The position numbers and the translations under genes were made by a program. Positions 38,637 to 47,587 of a stretch of 64,000 nt of DNA are shown here, in pieces (position 1 is the first letter of the stretch; every line of letters begins with the position of its first letter). The notes beneath the pieces are model-generated. The model was not told the origin of the DNA. It did no database searches and worked only from the letters and a program-made list of their open reading frames with translations. The stretch is from JBPOFY01 sp049889815 (GTDB taxonomy: Bacteria; Verrucomicrobiota; Verrucomicrobiia; Opitutales; Coraliomargaritaceae). Location: NCBI GenBank assembly GCA_049889815.1, contig JBMHCR010000021.1, positions 62,001 to 126,000 of the forward strand, given 5' to 3'.

Positions 38637-39485
38637 CTACTCAAGCTCCATCAATGACTCACCCGGTAATGTGACGGGCCCAAGAGCTTCTGCTTGAAAC
38701 CGAAAAAGAAGCGGAGTTCTCAGAGCATCTTCCAGAACCCGAATCCGCTCAAGCACCACTCCCTTTTGCGCTCTTGGATCGTCTGGTAAAGAGACATACA
38801 GTTCTTTCAAGAATTCGTAAGCTTCGGCGTCTCGCCCCTGCTCTCGAAGCAGTTGCGCATACATTCGAGCAGCGTAATACGGTGCGCTAGGAATCTCGGA
38901 CGCTCTTAAAAACCACTTAGCAGCATTCACAAAATCCTTGAGCCTGTTCATGTATATTTGAGCAGTTTCCAGATAAAGCCTCGGATCATCGGGATGAAAC
39001 TCCCGCGCTCTTTCGAGCAGTTTGAAAGCAATTCCCGCTTGCTCCAAGTTTAGCTGATATTCGCGTTCATCTGGAACCGCATCATAACCACCTTCTTCCT
39101 GAATCCGCCAGTTTGGCATATCGTAAGCAATGATACGCGCGCTGTTTCTCCAAAAGAATTCAGGGCGAGGGTCCAGAGTGGTGGCGAGCCGAATCATCGC
39201 ATCTACCTTCGCGCGATCTTTTTTCCGCCAGTCCGAAGTCATACGAATCCAGACAAAGTCTGCGATGATCGTCCGAAACCCCCCCAACACGCCGACTACG
39301 AGCCCCTGACCAAGCGCGCCCTCCAGCTCCTCAAGATTCAGTTCCGACTGTCCGGCTTTGACCTCGCGCCAAGCAAGCGATTCAACTGGTTGCATGGCAA
39401 TTCCAAGTAATAGCAGCACCAAAGTGGCGACGCTCGCACGCCGAGCCTTGAGCGTGAAGGGATGCTGGAAAATCGAATCGGACAT
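38637..39485 (-). CDS. Membrane-anchored TPR protein of the ABC export operon
   Basis: A 282-residue protein with one N-terminal transmembrane helix (about residues 17-34) and a periplasmic helical-repeat region. Recognisable TPR-like units are LNLEQAGIAFKLLERAREFHP, DPRLYLETAQIYMNRLKD and PYYAARMYAQLLREQGRDAE. The segment GFRTIIADFVWIRMT near the start is strongly conserved-looking. It is the last gene of a four-gene operon and starts only three bases after the permease, so it probably assists that transporter. Function unknown. Confidence 0.65.
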   Translation of the reverse strand: MSDSIFQHPFTLKARRASVATLVLLLLGIAMQPVESLAWREVKAGQSELNLEELEGALGQGLVVGVLGGFRTIIADFVWIRMTSDWRKKDRAKVDAMIRLATTLDPRPEFFWRNSARIIAYDMPNWRIQEEGGYDAVPDEREYQLNLEQAGIAFKLLERAREFHPDDPRLYLETAQIYMNRLKDFVNAAKWFLRASEIPSAPYYAARMYAQLLREQGRDAEAYEFLKELYVSLPDDPRAQKGVVLERIRVLEDALRTPLLFRFQAEALGPVTLPGESLMELE

Positions 39486-39488
39486 CTT

Positions 39489-40331
39489 CTAAATCTCGCG
39501 GCGACGGAAATTAACGAGTGCCAGTAAAACGAACGCAGTGGTGTAAACCAAAGCGTATATTACGATCTGTACCACCACCATTCCAGGCAGGGGGTTCTCA
39601 ATATCAAAAACCAGACGCTCTCCGACATTGAACAATTGAAAATTCGGAAACACGAGGCCAAGCAGTTGAACCAACCAACGGCCTACTCCAGCCTCCATGG
39701 TGGCATACGCATCACGAGCGATGTATTGCAACTGGCAAATAATCAGAACAAAGAATGAGACGACGATGGTATAAAGGTTGGTATTTGAAAAACTCGCTAC
39801 AAACAACGTAATCGCTGCCAGAATACCAAACTTCATCCATTGGAGTAGTCCGAAGATAAAAATTTCACCATAGTCGATAATGCGACCGCTAGCGAACTGT
39901 TCGGTAAGGCGCGCCATGAGCTCCGTCTCCCGCCAATAAAGCATGCCTGCCAGCACGATCGAAATGACCAAGGTGAAGCAGAGCATCAAAAGATGCGCCC
40001 CAAAAAACTTCCCAGCCAGAAACTCCAGCTTGTATATGGGCTTGGCAAGAATCGTTAGTGCAGTGCGATTCTCAACCTCATTGAAGAAGAGCTGAGTGGT
40101 CGCCGTGATCGAGAGGATCGAACCGAAAAAGAACAAGGCACCAAAACCAAAGTCCGAAATAAACTTTAACTCGCTAGTGCCGAAATCAAACTGTTGAAAG
40201 AAGGTCGAGCTCGCAAGCAAGGCGATCGATATCACCAAGAGCGAATTGAAAAACTTCTGTCGGACTGCCTCCAAAAAGGTGTTCCCCGCAATCATGCGGA
40301 TGCGGTCAAAGGATCCCATCAGGCCACTCAC
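39489..40331 (-). CDS. ABC-2 type transporter permease
   Basis: A 280-residue integral membrane protein with six main hydrophobic segments and the pattern AGNTFLEAVRQKFFN near the N-terminus, as in NosY/GldF-like permeases. The large loop between helices 2 and 3 has NEVENRTALTILAKPI, typical of ABC-2 permeases. The GTG start overlaps the stop of the ATPase gene (GTGA). The exported substrate is unknown. Confidence 0.85.
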   Translation of the reverse strand: MSGLMGSFDRIRMIAGNTFLEAVRQKFFNSLLVISIALLASSTFFQQFDFGTSELKFISDFGFGALFFFGSILSITATTQLFFNEVENRTALTILAKPIYKLEFLAGKFFGAHLLMLCFTLVISIVLAGMLYWRETELMARLTEQFASGRIIDYGEIFIFGLLQWMKFGILAAITLFVASFSNTNLYTIVVSFFVLIICQLQYIARDAYATMEAGVGRWLVQLLGLVFPNFQLFNVGERLVFDIENPLPGMVVVQIVIYALVYTTAFVLLALVNFRRREI

Positions 40332-41212
40332 TCAGCACCCCCTTCTTCAGATTGGCTGTGGGTCGCTTCGCGCTCGTTCACTTCGTTCAAAAACAACGCA
40401 TCGAGACTCAAACGTGGCTTTTCAACGCGACAGAGCTTGCCGCCCTGCTCATGAATTAGTTTTTCGACGGCATCCCGTCCTTCAGGGGGTAATCCCTCGA
40501 CAACCAGTGACTCTGTATGCTGATCTTCGACCAAATCATCGACGCGGCCTTCACGAATCAATTTACCACGATGCAGAATCGCAACACGGTCACACAGTCC
40601 TTCGATCTGCGCGAGCAAGTGAGATGAGAGTAAAATTGTCTTCCCTCGATTCTTAAGTTCACGAATGATATCAGCGATCGCCGCGGAACCAAGCGGATCA
40701 ACGCCAGCTGTGGGCTCATCTAAAATGACGAGTTGTGGATCATGCACCAACGCTTGCGCTAAGCCTATACGCTGCAGCATGCCCTTAGAATAGGTGCCTA
40801 CCCGCCGGTGTGCTGACTCGCTCATACCGACAAGCTCGATCACCGAATCCACCCCCTTGTCGATACTCGCAGATGGAACGCCGCAGACACGCGCGTAGAA
40901 GCGCACTAGTTCGCGGCCTGAGAGGTAACGATAAAAATACGGTGCCTCTGGCAAAAAACCTACACTGCGACGCGCATCCACTGTGCGACTTGGCTTCCCA
41001 TAGATTTCGCATTGCCCCGTCGATGCTTCGAGCAGGCCGAGAATAACCTTTATCGTGGTACTCTTCCCGCACCCGTTCGGCCCAAGAAGACCAAAAATCT
41101 CATTATCTCCAACCTCGAGGTTCAGATTGTCGACCGCGCGGAGCTTCACTCCTCGGATTCCGACAGAAAAATCCTTAGTCAGGCCTTTAATAGATATTGC
41201 TGGTATCGACAT
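40328..41212 (-). CDS. ABC transporter ATP-binding protein
   Basis: A 294-residue ATPase. Walker A is GPNGCGKST, the signature is YSKGMLQRIGLAQAL, Walker B is LVILDEPTAGVDP, and the switch histidine is in ILLSSHLL. The C-terminal ~60 residues form an extra regulatory domain after HRGKLIREGRV. It is co-transcribed and translation-coupled with the permease, and is of the class that powers ABC-2 exporters. Confidence 0.93.
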   Translation of the reverse strand: MSIPAISIKGLTKDFSVGIRGVKLRAVDNLNLEVGDNEIFGLLGPNGCGKSTTIKVILGLLEASTGQCEIYGKPSRTVDARRSVGFLPEAPYFYRYLSGRELVRFYARVCGVPSASIDKGVDSVIELVGMSESAHRRVGTYSKGMLQRIGLAQALVHDPQLVILDEPTAGVDPLGSAAIADIIRELKNRGKTILLSSHLLAQIEGLCDRVAILHRGKLIREGRVDDLVEDQHTESLVVEGLPPEGRDAVEKLIHEQGGKLCRVEKPRLSLDALFLNEVNEREATHSQSEEGGAE

Positions 41213-41215
41213 AGT

Positions 41216-41497
41216 TTACGATTTGATCCGAAAATTCTTTGCAGTGCGCGGCCCTATCTCAGAGCTGATCTCCGACGTGCGGATGTAGTCCTCTAACTCG
41301 CGGGCGACTTCTTTTTGGAAATCAGTTACCTCCGCTTCCTCTCCCTCAATGTAGAGATACACACGGCCGTCGACGAGATTTTTAACATAGCCGGTAACCT
41401 CGTAGCCTTTCGCTAAGCTGAGCGTTTGATAGCGAAAGCCAACACCCTGCACGTGGCCTTCAAACCAGCACTTTATTCGGAAGACGTTGTCACTCAT
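41216..41497 (-). CDS. acyP: Acylphosphatase
   Basis: A 93-residue alpha/beta sandwich enzyme that hydrolyses carboxyl-phosphate bonds. The catalytic arginine R22 is in GHVQGVGFRYQT and the asparagine N40 in GYVKNLVDGRV. Length is exactly typical. It leads the ABC transporter operon, three bases ahead of the ATPase; the link to transport is unexplained and may only be co-expression. Confidence 0.93.
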   Translation of the reverse strand: MSDNVFRIKCWFEGHVQGVGFRYQTLSLAKGYEVTGYVKNLVDGRVYLYIEGEEAEVTDFQKEVARELEDYIRTSEISSEIGPRTAKNFRIKS

Positions 41498-41675
41498 TTG
41501 TTTTAAAAAAAGAATAAGGGCGATTTGAACACATATTGCCGAACGTTAAATTCCAAATACTACGAACTTCAAGAATTGTTAAATAGAAATGCAAATTCAG
41601 AAGGAACTGAAAACGGTATTGATTTTTCAAACTACAGCACACACATTGTCAAAAAATCGGAAACTTCCGTAAAAC

Positions 41676-42365
41676 ATGAGCGAATCAAATTTTGACCATT
41701 CCGACGGCGATTGGGACGACGATTTCACCAGTGAACCGAACTGGAGCGAATCTCAGTGGCGCAGCTACCTCAGAGGCTCAGACCGCGAAACCGCTCGTTT
41801 CCTATCGTTCTACAACAGTGTGAAAGAAAAGCCAAACCACCTAGATGAAGTCGCGTCGCTCATGGGTTGGGATGCGGAAGACATTTCAATGACCGACGAG
41901 TTTACCTTCATGGAAGTTGATGAGGACAGCACGTCTGCACATTCGAACGAAAGCGCACCCTACACCCTACACCGCCATCCGGTATTTGTAGTCACGCGTG
42001 CGCTCTACCGCTATTTGCATCAAAGCTGGGAGCATTTCATGTCTAACAGCGAAGGCCACCTTTCGCCGCAGCAGTGCTGGAGCTACAGCAAGAGCCTGCA
42101 CCAAGCGGAGATGAACGTACTTTTATCTATCCAAGCTCTAGATCTCGGTGATTTCGGCCTAGCGATCTGCCATCTGAAGAACAGCTTGGATGCGCTTAAT
42201 CAATCTCTAGCCCTGCTCAGTGAGCTCGCCCACCCAAATCAGGAGTTTCTCGACGCTTTCCGTCACGAAATTCACATTCGCCTGTTTGATTTACGTGAGC
42301 TCTGGATCCGGGTGATGGGTGATTGCCGCCATGAGTGCAAGCGCCGTTCCGGAGACAAAGGCTAA
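41676..42365 (+). CDS. Hypothetical acidic protein paired with a sigma-like gene
   Basis: A 229-residue soluble protein. The first ~70 residues are very acidic (SESNFDHSDGDWDDDF) and probably disordered. The rest is helical and has a long helical pair around QCWSYSKSLHQAEMNVLLSI and GLAICHLKNSLDALNQSLALLSEL. No known domain is recognised. The next gene begins 17 bases after its stop, so the two are probably co-transcribed. Confidence 0.55.
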   Translation: MSESNFDHSDGDWDDDFTSEPNWSESQWRSYLRGSDRETARFLSFYNSVKEKPNHLDEVASLMGWDAEDISMTDEFTFMEVDEDSTSAHSNESAPYTLHRHPVFVVTRALYRYLHQSWEHFMSNSEGHLSPQQCWSYSKSLHQAEMNVLLSIQALDLGDFGLAICHLKNSLDALNQSLALLSELAHPNQEFLDAFRHEIHIRLFDLRELWIRVMGDCRHECKRRSGDKG

Positions 42366-42382
42366 CACCGAAGAACCCACAT

Positions 42383-43204
42383 ATGCGTTCGCTACGCCGC
42401 AGCCTTTTTCGGCTTCTAAATTCCACGCCCGAGCGGAAAGTAAGCCGCTCCTACCTCAAGGCTTCAAAGAACGGGGATCATGAGCAGTATCTGGCTCTGG
42501 CTGCGAATTACATAAACCTCGCGCAGGCTTTCTACGGTACGACAGCACATGAAAACATAAACATTCGCCTCACTCGTGTCGAACAGATCTTTAGCTGTCT
42601 TTGGCAGCATATAAAATATGCCGAACGCTTATCCGATTTTGAATACATGCTCGCCAGCGCCCTCGTTGAAAGCACTCCGAAGGTGTGTGCGATCCACTCC
42701 GAGGAGGCATTGGTTACCAAAATGCGGTTACTCGAACCGTACGTGCGTTTCGCTTTCATAGCATACGAATTCGAGAAATGGCCGATCCGTTGGGTCGCCC
42801 TTGTGCTCCGAATAAAACTTCCTGAGTTACACGGCCTGCTCTCCCAAGCGCGTTGCGAGCTCTGCGGTACGAGCTGGGAATCTCTATCGGAAGGAGAACG
42901 TGAATGCTTGATAGCCATAAGCATCTCCATGGAAAAATCTCCGGACATCAAGTTTAACAAAGCGCTCGGTCGTCATATCCGCCTCTACCCACGTGTATCT
43001 CAGATCAGAGCACAGTGGCTGGAACTTCGTCCCGAATTGGTTGAAGTGCGCCACCGCTATATCTCTGAGCGGGAAGAGCGCGAGCAAATGCTCAAAAACA
43101 TCTACAACGCGACCTTGGATGCGCCATTGGAGAATCCGTCTTTAATGGACCGGGTGGTCAACAGCGTCCATTTCTCAAGGCTTCGCAAGATAGATATCTC
43201 CTAA
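42383..43204 (+). CDS. Possible divergent ECF-sigma-like protein
   Basis: 273 residues from the ATG at 42383; an upstream start at 42335 would overlap the previous gene. Residues ~25-90 resemble sigma region 2 (RLTRVEQIFSCLWQHIK and DFEYMLASAL). Residues ~125-160 resemble sigma region 4 with a helix-turn-helix (WPIRWVALVLRIKLPELHGL and LSQARCELCG). The similarity is by pattern only, and both regions lack some consensus residues. A DNA-binding or anti-sigma-like role is possible. The upstream acidic protein may be its partner. Confidence 0.4.
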   Translation: MRSLRRSLFRLLNSTPERKVSRSYLKASKNGDHEQYLALAANYINLAQAFYGTTAHENINIRLTRVEQIFSCLWQHIKYAERLSDFEYMLASALVESTPKVCAIHSEEALVTKMRLLEPYVRFAFIAYEFEKWPIRWVALVLRIKLPELHGLLSQARCELCGTSWESLSEGERECLIAISISMEKSPDIKFNKALGRHIRLYPRVSQIRAQWLELRPELVEVRHRYISEREEREQMLKNIYNATLDAPLENPSLMDRVVNSVHFSRLRKIDIS

Positions 43205-43332
43205 ACTGGCGAAAGAACTGACTCACAGCGCTTTTTTATAGGAATTAGCGCCCGAACAGAAACACTACTTGACCCATTGACCAAGCTCGCTCCAATGATG
43301 CTCTCGCTTGGAAACACACCGCCGCTACCGCA

Positions 43333-44658
43333 ATGATTTCTTCTCCCCGCAATCTAATCGCCCTCTTGATCACCGCCACTATGGCCCTGACTGGTTCACA
43401 CGCTTCGTTGGTAAATGGCCCAATGCTTGGACCCACCGATATGCGTGAAGCATCGATCTGGGTGCAAACAAAGGCCCCTTCGATCGTTCGTATCGTCTAC
43501 ACCGAAAATGGTGGTTCTCAACAGTGGAGCCGTCCAGTTGAGACAGATAGCTCGAACGGGAACACTGCAGTCATCAAACTTGACGAAGTCAAAACAGGCA
43601 AAAACTACAGCTATCAAGTAGAAATTAACGGCGATCGTACTGCAAAAAACTACTCTTTCAAAATACCCGCGTTTTACCACGATCGTACGCCTCCACCCGA
43701 CTTCCGCATCGCTGTCGGCGGTGCCCATTATGCGACTGAAGAAGGCTTTGAACCCCCATACCAGATGCTCGGAGGAGGTTACGGTATTTTTAACACCATC
43801 TTCGAAAGCAAACCTGACATGATGCTTTGGCTCGGTAACACTGCGCACCTGCGTCAAAGCGACTGGGCTTCGAAAAGCGGCATCCTCAAGCGCTACGGCA
43901 AAGCGCGCTCGATTTCAGAGCTTGGCGACCTACTTGCAAACATCCCAAATTACGCAACCTGGGGCAGCAGTGACTACAGTATCACCAGCCACGGTCGCAG
44001 CTACTCTTACCGCGAACACACCGAATCCAGCTTTAAGGCGTTCTGGCCGCAGCCCGTAAAAATTTCTACACTCGGTGGTATTGCTACACGCTTCCGCTAC
44101 GCGGACGTCGATTTCTTCATGCTAGATGTGCGCAGTTATCGCAACACCACGCCGACATCGACAGAAAGCCCTCAGATCCTCGGTCAGGAACAAATCGAAT
44201 GGCTGCGTCAGGAAATCATTCGCAGCGATGCTACCTTCAAGATTATCGCAGCTGGTAGCCCGATCCTCAACCCCGCAGATAGTGAGGGCAACCTGAGCTA
44301 CGCAGAGCGGGAGCACACAAACTTCCTGCAGACACTTCGCGACGAACGGATCGACGGCCTTTTCTTCCTCAGTGGAGGTAAGTACTACGGCGAGTTGACA
44401 CGCCTCGTGCACGCCAACAGCTACAACCTTTATGATTTGACTGTCGGCCCGCTCACAGCGGCACCAGAAGACAACTCCGATGAGCTGAATTTCTTCCGCA
44501 TGCCGGGCACCAGCACCTTCGAGCGCCAGTTCGCACTCCTTGATGTCTCAGGACCAGAAGAAGAGCGAAAGCTTACCATCCGTGTCATGAGCATGGAAGG
44601 CAAAGAGCTCTGGAACCGTGATATCACGGCCAGCCAGTTACAGCCTGCGAACAAGTGA
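43333..44658 (+). CDS. PhoD-like metallophosphatase homologue lacking metal ligands
   Basis: A 441-residue exported protein with signal peptide (cleavage near GSHAS), an N-terminal Ig-like domain (LGPTDMREASIWVQT) and a C-terminal PhoD/calcineurin-like domain. The scaffold is clear, but the ligand motifs are altered: LWLGNTAHLR where LGDxxYxR is usual, ATWGSSDYS where WDDHDY is usual, and LSGGKYYGEL where SGDRHxxEL is usual. It is therefore probably catalytically dead towards phosphoesters and may bind a ligand instead. There is no close operon partner. Confidence 0.7.
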   Translation: MISSPRNLIALLITATMALTGSHASLVNGPMLGPTDMREASIWVQTKAPSIVRIVYTENGGSQQWSRPVETDSSNGNTAVIKLDEVKTGKNYSYQVEINGDRTAKNYSFKIPAFYHDRTPPPDFRIAVGGAHYATEEGFEPPYQMLGGGYGIFNTIFESKPDMMLWLGNTAHLRQSDWASKSGILKRYGKARSISELGDLLANIPNYATWGSSDYSITSHGRSYSYREHTESSFKAFWPQPVKISTLGGIATRFRYADVDFFMLDVRSYRNTTPTSTESPQILGQEQIEWLRQEIIRSDATFKIIAAGSPILNPADSEGNLSYAEREHTNFLQTLRDERIDGLFFLSGGKYYGELTRLVHANSYNLYDLTVGPLTAAPEDNSDELNFFRMPGTSTFERQFALLDVSGPEEERKLTIRVMSMEGKELWNRDITASQLQPANK

Positions 44659-44697
44659 GCTACGAGATTTCGTGGGTGAGGCTTTACGCCTCGACCC

Positions 44698-44754
44698 TTA
44701 GATAACTCAGGGCAATGAGCCTGTCGAACTGTCAAGACTACCTCATTGCCTTTT
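44698..44754 (+). repeat. REP-like palindromic element with T-tract
   Basis: Downstream of the PhoD-like gene the bases TGAGCCTGTCGAAC and the preceding CAGGGCAA match the right half of the widespread TTCGACAAGCTCAGGGC...GAGC(T)TGTCGAA type intergenic palindrome, with the left half decayed. The same segment forms a 9-bp perfect hairpin (GGCAATGAG 44711-44719 with CTCATTGCC 44742-44750) followed by TTTTG, so it may double as a terminator. Confidence 0.45.
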
Positions 44755-44882
44755 GCGCAACGTCATCAGGTGAGGTCGTATTGCCAAAGCGCCCGTCGCA
44801 CAATTCAGCCATCGAGTTTACTGCGGTGGCAAACACCACTCGCCTCAAAAGCGAAGGATCATACCTGGAAGACGATCCCACC

Positions 44883-46082
44883 TTAATATACAAAGCTCGC
44901 CGAGGAAGCGTCGCCGAAGTTCGGGCTGTGAAGCGGGCTCACTTTGCCAGTCTCTGAATCGAGAATCATCAAGCGCGTCTTTCCGCCGGTGCGCTGAGTA
45001 AACACGAGGTGACGCCCATCGTTCAACCAAGTAGGTTCGACTGCGGAGTTGGTGACCGATGTTAGGATTTTACTGCTGCGTTTCTCGGAATCATATAAAG
45101 CGATCTGAAATCCACCATTCACCGCAGCAGTAAACGCGATTAGATTGTCATACACAGGGTTCCACACGGGCTCGGAGCAATAGTTACTAATATTTGTCGG
45201 CACGCGGAGCATGGGTCCACCATTTGCAGACATCACATAGAGCTGCGGCTTGCCAAGAGCATCAGATGTGAGAACCAAACGGCGTCCATCGGGCGACCAA
45301 CTCGGGCTGGTTTCAAGGCTCTTATTGGTAGTGAGGCGCTTGGGATTTTTACCCTTTGAATCGGCAACATAGATCTCTGCGTTACCACTCCCTGAAAGCG
45401 ACATCGCGATGCGGTTGCCCGCAGGATTGAAGGAACCACCCGTGTTCGCACCTTTGTAGGTAGCGATAGGCTGTTTACGACCCGACGAAAGATCAATCAT
45501 GTAAATATCGGGAAAACCGCTCTTGTAGTAAGTTGTGTAGAGAATACGGCGGCCATCGCAGGACCACTTTGGCCCTGTGAGCAAGGAACGATCACCAGTC
45601 AACGGGCGCACACGATCAAAAAAGAGATCACTCGTGTAGAGCTCGGAAATGCCGTTTTGCTTGCCCACAAAAGCCAGCTTACCCGAAAAAAATCCTTTGA
45701 TACGCGCAGTCGCCTCGACCGCTAGATCACAGGCGCGGAGAACGGCGTTCTGCTGATCGGTACCGCGCACGGTTCGCCTCAATTGCTCCTGCAAGGGTCT
45801 TCCAGAGCTGATGGTGATTTCAGCCAAGTTACTCCCTGCGGACTCAATCGTAAAAACGAAAGATGCGTTCGCCCGAGACGTCACTGTAAAGCCGCCGTGA
45901 ACATTGAACGCAGCCTGCGCTGACTTAGCGACGGCAAAATCCGAACTCTCGATTGCGATCGGTAGCTGACCATCCCCCAAGACTCCAGTAACGTCTCCAG
46001 CATCAATGACCTCCGCCGTGAGCACGCTATTAAAAGTTGTGAAAGTGACGACCGCTAAGAAGATAGATGTGATCAAGCGCAT
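44883..46082 (-). CDS. tolB: TolB-like periplasmic beta-propeller protein
   Basis: A 399-residue protein with a signal peptide (MRLITSIFLAVVTFTTFNSVLTA). An N-terminal alpha/beta domain (~residues 25-130) precedes a six-bladed propeller built from WD40-like PD40 repeats, such as GPKWSCDGRRILYTT, GGSFNPAGNRIAMSL and SPSWSPDGRRLVLTS. This is the TolB architecture of the Tol-Pal envelope system. No pal, tolQ, tolR or tolA lies nearby, so partners must be elsewhere. It is divergent from purD. Confidence 0.85.
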   Translation of the reverse strand: MRLITSIFLAVVTFTTFNSVLTAEVIDAGDVTGVLGDGQLPIAIESSDFAVAKSAQAAFNVHGGFTVTSRANASFVFTIESAGSNLAEITISSGRPLQEQLRRTVRGTDQQNAVLRACDLAVEATARIKGFFSGKLAFVGKQNGISELYTSDLFFDRVRPLTGDRSLLTGPKWSCDGRRILYTTYYKSGFPDIYMIDLSSGRKQPIATYKGANTGGSFNPAGNRIAMSLSGSGNAEIYVADSKGKNPKRLTTNKSLETSPSWSPDGRRLVLTSDALGKPQLYVMSANGGPMLRVPTNISNYCSEPVWNPVYDNLIAFTAAVNGGFQIALYDSEKRSSKILTSVTNSAVEPTWLNDGRHLVFTQRTGGKTRLMILDSETGKVSPLHSPNFGDASSASFVY

Positions 46083-46286
46083 AATTTAGAACTAGTCTGA
46101 AGCCTGTCAGAATCGCAAACGAAAACATCCCTTGTGAATAAATAACGGACATTTCATCAGAGGTTTGCCTCGAGTGGGTAATGACAATGCCCCCGTTCAA
46201 ACGATCCGTATTAATTCCTCTTTTCGATACGGTCACCCAGCGCATTCTTTCTTTACCTTAGTTTTCAAATCTGGATGGTTTTGCCT

Positions 46287-47576
46287 ATGAATTTAGATAC
46301 TTCCAAACTGACAATTCTTGTAATTGGATCCGGTGGCCGTGAGCACGCACTGGTTCAAAAATGTCTCGCTAGCCCGATGGCAGACCGCGTGATCGCGGCA
46401 CCCGGTAATGGCGGCATGGCATCGGAGGTCGAATGCTTCGATCTGACTGTCGAGAATATAGAAGGTATTGTGGCACTCGCACAAGCTCAAGGCGTCGGAC
46501 TTGTCATCGTCGGGCCGGAAGTGCCGCTCAGCCTCGGACTGGTAGATACTCTACAAAGCGCCGGCATCCCCGCCTACGGGCCAAAGCAGGAGGCTGCGCA
46601 ACTGGAGTCGAGCAAAGCATTCTGCAAAGACTTTTTCGCCCGTCACAACATCCCGACCGCAGAATACGCTAACTTCACCGAAGTCGAGCCTGCGCTTGAA
46701 TATTTGAGAACCCACCCCGCCCCGATCGTAATCAAAGCCAGTGGCCTAGCTGCAGGCAAAGGGGTCATCATGGCAGAAACACAGGAAGAAGCTGAGGCAG
46801 CTATCAAAAACATGCTCGAAGGGGGCGCGTTTGGTGCCAGCGGTGCCGAAATCGTGATCGAAGAAACACTCTATGGCGAGGAAGCATCCATTCACGCCAT
46901 CGTCTCTGGTAATTCATTTGTCTGCTTGCCTCCAAGCCAGGACCATAAACGCGTGGGAGAAGGCGACACTGGACTCAATACGGGCGGCATGGGTGCCTAT
47001 ACGCCTACGAGTCGTGTGACCCCGGAGATTCAGAAGCAAATCGAAGAGCAGGTGCTAAAACCGACTATCGCAGGCTTCAAAGCAGATGGTATTGAGTTTA
47101 ACGGAACGCTATACGCGGGCCTTATGCTCACCGATAAAGGCGTAAAAGTGCTCGAATACAATGTGCGCTTCGGAGATCCAGAAACACAGGTGCTTTTACC
47201 GATGGTCGCCGACGACTTAGTACCTGTTCTCCTCGCATCCGCAAATGGCGAACCGCTTCCCGAAAAACTCAATTTCCATGACGGTGCAGCCATCGTTATC
47301 GTGCTCGCAGCTGGTGGCTACCCAGGCAGCTATGCGAAGGGCGAGACCATAACCCTCCCTGATCAAGTTGCAGACTGCGTAGCGATTGTCCACGCAGGCA
47401 CCAAGCGCGACGACGCTGGAACCATCACGACCAATGGCGGACGGGTGCTCGGTGTAAGCGGTCAGGCTCCTTCTCTCAAAGAAGCAGCAGATTTAGCCTA
47501 CAGTGTTTGCGATCAGGTGAATTTTGAGAGTAAGTATCTCCGTCGTGATATAGGGCATCGCGAGCTCAACCGATAG
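46287..47576 (+). CDS. purD: Phosphoribosylamine-glycine ligase
   Basis: About 429 residues. The second ATG (46287) is favoured because GGATGG sits eight bases upstream; the first ATG at 46275 would add four residues. The ATP-grasp enzyme makes GAR in purine synthesis. Signatures are VIGSGGREHALVQK, IVIKASGLAAGKGVIM, SQDHKRVGEGDTGLNTGGMG and EYNVRFGDPETQVLLP. The gene is complete and followed 11 bases later by an exported S41-like protein. Confidence 0.95.
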   Translation: MNLDTSKLTILVIGSGGREHALVQKCLASPMADRVIAAPGNGGMASEVECFDLTVENIEGIVALAQAQGVGLVIVGPEVPLSLGLVDTLQSAGIPAYGPKQEAAQLESSKAFCKDFFARHNIPTAEYANFTEVEPALEYLRTHPAPIVIKASGLAAGKGVIMAETQEEAEAAIKNMLEGGAFGASGAEIVIEETLYGEEASIHAIVSGNSFVCLPPSQDHKRVGEGDTGLNTGGMGAYTPTSRVTPEIQKQIEEQVLKPTIAGFKADGIEFNGTLYAGLMLTDKGVKVLEYNVRFGDPETQVLLPMVADDLVPVLLASANGEPLPEKLNFHDGAAIVIVLAAGGYPGSYAKGETITLPDQVADCVAIVHAGTKRDDAGTITTNGGRVLGVSGQAPSLKEAADLAYSVCDQVNFESKYLRRDIGHRELNR

Positions 47577-47587
47577 CCTGACACAGT

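Noticed and set aside
46083..46286. Purine riboswitch before purD
   Set aside because: No conserved purine-aptamer loops were found in the region.
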